From the NCBI GenBank assembly GCA_023425615.1, contig JAFACJ010000627.1:1-5818 (forward strand): a DNA stretch of 5,818 bases. Reading direction: 5' to 3'. Origin of the DNA: Actinomycetes bacterium. GTDB taxonomy: Bacteria > Actinomycetota > Actinomycetes > Streptosporangiales > Streptosporangiaceae. A model generated the notes under the pieces. That model did no database searches. It worked only from the letters and a program-made list of their open reading frames with translations, and was not told where the DNA came from. The translations under genes and the position numbers were made by a program. How positions within the stretch are numbered: position 1 is the first letter of the stretch; the number at the start of each line of letters is the position of its first letter. Shown piece by piece: positions 5,459 to 5,818 of this stretch.

Positions 5459-5465
5459 CCGCCGC

Positions 5466-5524
5466 CCGCCCGCACGGACCCCTCCTCCATGGTCGAGGAC
5501 CGTGGGGCGGTGCTCTTTCTGTTT
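5466..5524 (+). terminator. Rho-independent terminator of the membrane protein gene
   Basis: Eight nt after the stop, CCGCCCGCACGG (5466-5477) pairs with CCGTGGGGCGG (5500-5510) as 11 bp with one bulged G. Inside it TCCTC (5483-5487) pairs with GAGGA (5495-5499) around a 7-nt loop. A T-rich run (5511-5524, TGCTCTTTCTGTTT) follows. It is the best terminator in the window. Confidence 0.8.
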
Positions 5525-5665
5525 GGTCTCTCATGAATTCTCGCCGGTCGGGGATCGTGTGAGTGGAGTGCCATCGGCCACGCCCGTGAACTCGATATGC
5601 GTACACGGTGATATAGGGACATATAGATCCTTTTTGGGGTGCGCTACCAGCGGATCGGCGGCTCG

Positions 5666-5685
5666 CATACCTACTGGTAGGAATG
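5666..5685. promoter_or_regulatory. Imperfect 20-bp dyad, TetR-type operator candidate
   Basis: CATACCTACTGGTAGGAATG: eight of nine paired positions are complementary around the central TG, with one A/A mismatch. Dyads with CCTAC/GTAGG arms of this size are the usual footprint of a TetR-family dimer. A 7-bp inverted repeat, CTACCAG (5644-5650) and CTGGTAG (5674-5680), shares its right arm. It lies upstream of the presumed next gene, about 130-150 bp before the window end. Confidence 0.5.
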
Positions 5686-5714
5686 GCGATGCGGGTATGG
5701 GAATGTCCACCTAT

Positions 5715-5742
5715 AGCAATTCTGACTTTTTTGTGAATTGCT
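5715..5742. repeat. Perfect 8-bp inverted repeat, 12-nt centre
   Basis: AGCAATTC (5715-5722) and GAATTGCT (5735-5742) are exact reverse complements around a T-rich centre (TGACTTTTTTGT). It overlaps the -35 part of the candidate promoter at 5731, so an operator role fits better than a terminator; no T-run follows on the plus strand. Confidence 0.6.
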
Positions 5743-5761
5743 CGACCCGCCCTGATACAAA
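5731..5761 (+). promoter_or_regulatory. Candidate extended -10 promoter for the gene beyond the right edge
   Basis: TTGTGA (5731-5736), a 19-bp spacer and TACAAA (5756-5761) preceded by TGA, giving the extended -10 form TGN-TACAAA. The spacing is longer than ideal, so this is tentative. Transcription would start near 5768, leaving a leader of about 55-60 nt before the presumed start codon. Confidence 0.3.
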
Positions 5762-5812
5762 GGCACTCTCAGTCGCCCGCGCCACGGCCCGCGGTGGCTA
5801 CGAGGCGGCGGT

Positions 5813-5818
5813 GGAGGT
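5813..5818 (+). promoter_or_regulatory. Ribosome binding site at the window edge
   Basis: GGAGGT, a perfect anti-16S match, forms the last six bases. With normal spacing the start codon of a plus-strand gene would lie about 5-9 nt past the window. The gene itself is not visible. Confidence 0.5.

Larger units (their letters stand above)
5525..5818. other. Intergenic region, probable control region of a gene starting beyond the window
   Basis: No supported gene. Base composition is clearly richer in A and T than the genes around it, notably 5590-5640 and 5705-5765. It contains three TATA-like words (GATATG 5594, ATATAG 5611 and 5621, the last two 10 bp apart), an imperfect 20-bp dyad (5666-5685), an 8-bp inverted repeat (5715-5742), a candidate promoter (5731-5761) and GGAGGT at the last six bases. 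A frame from GTG 5733 stays open to the edge but lacks a ribosome binding site. A nine-codon ATG frame at 5533 looks like chance. Confidence 0.65.

Noticed and set aside
5733..5818. Possible partial gene from GTG 5733 to the window edge.
   Set aside because: Only 86 bases, no ribosome binding site, overlaps a palindrome and a candidate promoter; the GGAGGT at the edge points to a start further right.
1..5818. CRISPR arrays, tRNA, rRNA, insertion sequences, toxin-antitoxin or phage genes.
   Set aside because: No regularly spaced repeats, cloverleaf-like segments, transposase motifs, terminal inverted repeats or paired small toxin-like frames were seen on either strand.

Overview
The window is chromosomal DNA from a high-GC actinomycete. 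It has G/C-rich third codon positions throughout, GTG as well as ATG starts, strong GGAGG-type ribosome binding sites, and actinobacterial protein families (DUF1918, a TetR regulator, a small Streptomyces-like membrane protein). The Streptomyces / Actinomadura / Streptosporangiaceae range fits; the genus cannot be fixed from the sequence alone. There is no insertion sequence, phage gene, CRISPR array, tRNA or rRNA.

Layout, left to right. A carboxylate-amine ligase of the glutamate-cysteine ligase 2 (YbdK) family is on the minus strand and runs off the left edge (1-756). A 296-bp divergent spacer with two inverted repeats separates it from a plus-strand Zn/NAD alcohol dehydrogenase of the glutathione-independent formaldehyde dehydrogenase type (1053-2192). 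That gene is followed by an 85-residue two-helix membrane protein (2234-2491), probably in the same transcript. A two-CBS-domain protein converges on them from the minus strand (2507-2983). It is divergent from a TetR regulator (3124-3753) whose promoter has a perfect palindrome between its -35 and -10 elements and whose mRNA is probably leaderless. The TetR 3' end overlaps, tail to tail, a minus-strand DUF1918 protein (3720-3932). Next are a minus-strand RibD-C/dihydrofolate-reductase-fold protein (4073-4669) and, divergent from it, a plus-strand membrane protein with an extra soluble C-terminal domain (4796-5458). The last gene ends in a clear hairpin terminator.

The final 360 bp (5459-5818) hold no gene I can support. 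They are less GC-rich than the rest and carry dyads, short direct repeats and a candidate promoter. They end in a perfect GGAGGT ribosome binding site at the last base, so a plus-strand gene very probably starts just outside the window.

Functionally this is a set of small housekeeping and stress-accessory genes (aldehyde oxidation, a possible nucleotide sensor, thiol or gamma-glutamyl ligation), not one obvious pathway or a defence or biosynthetic system. I do not see strong evidence for a new biological system. The points most worth a second look are the TetR operator-promoter, the operator-like dyads at the right end, and the membrane/soluble fusion protein.
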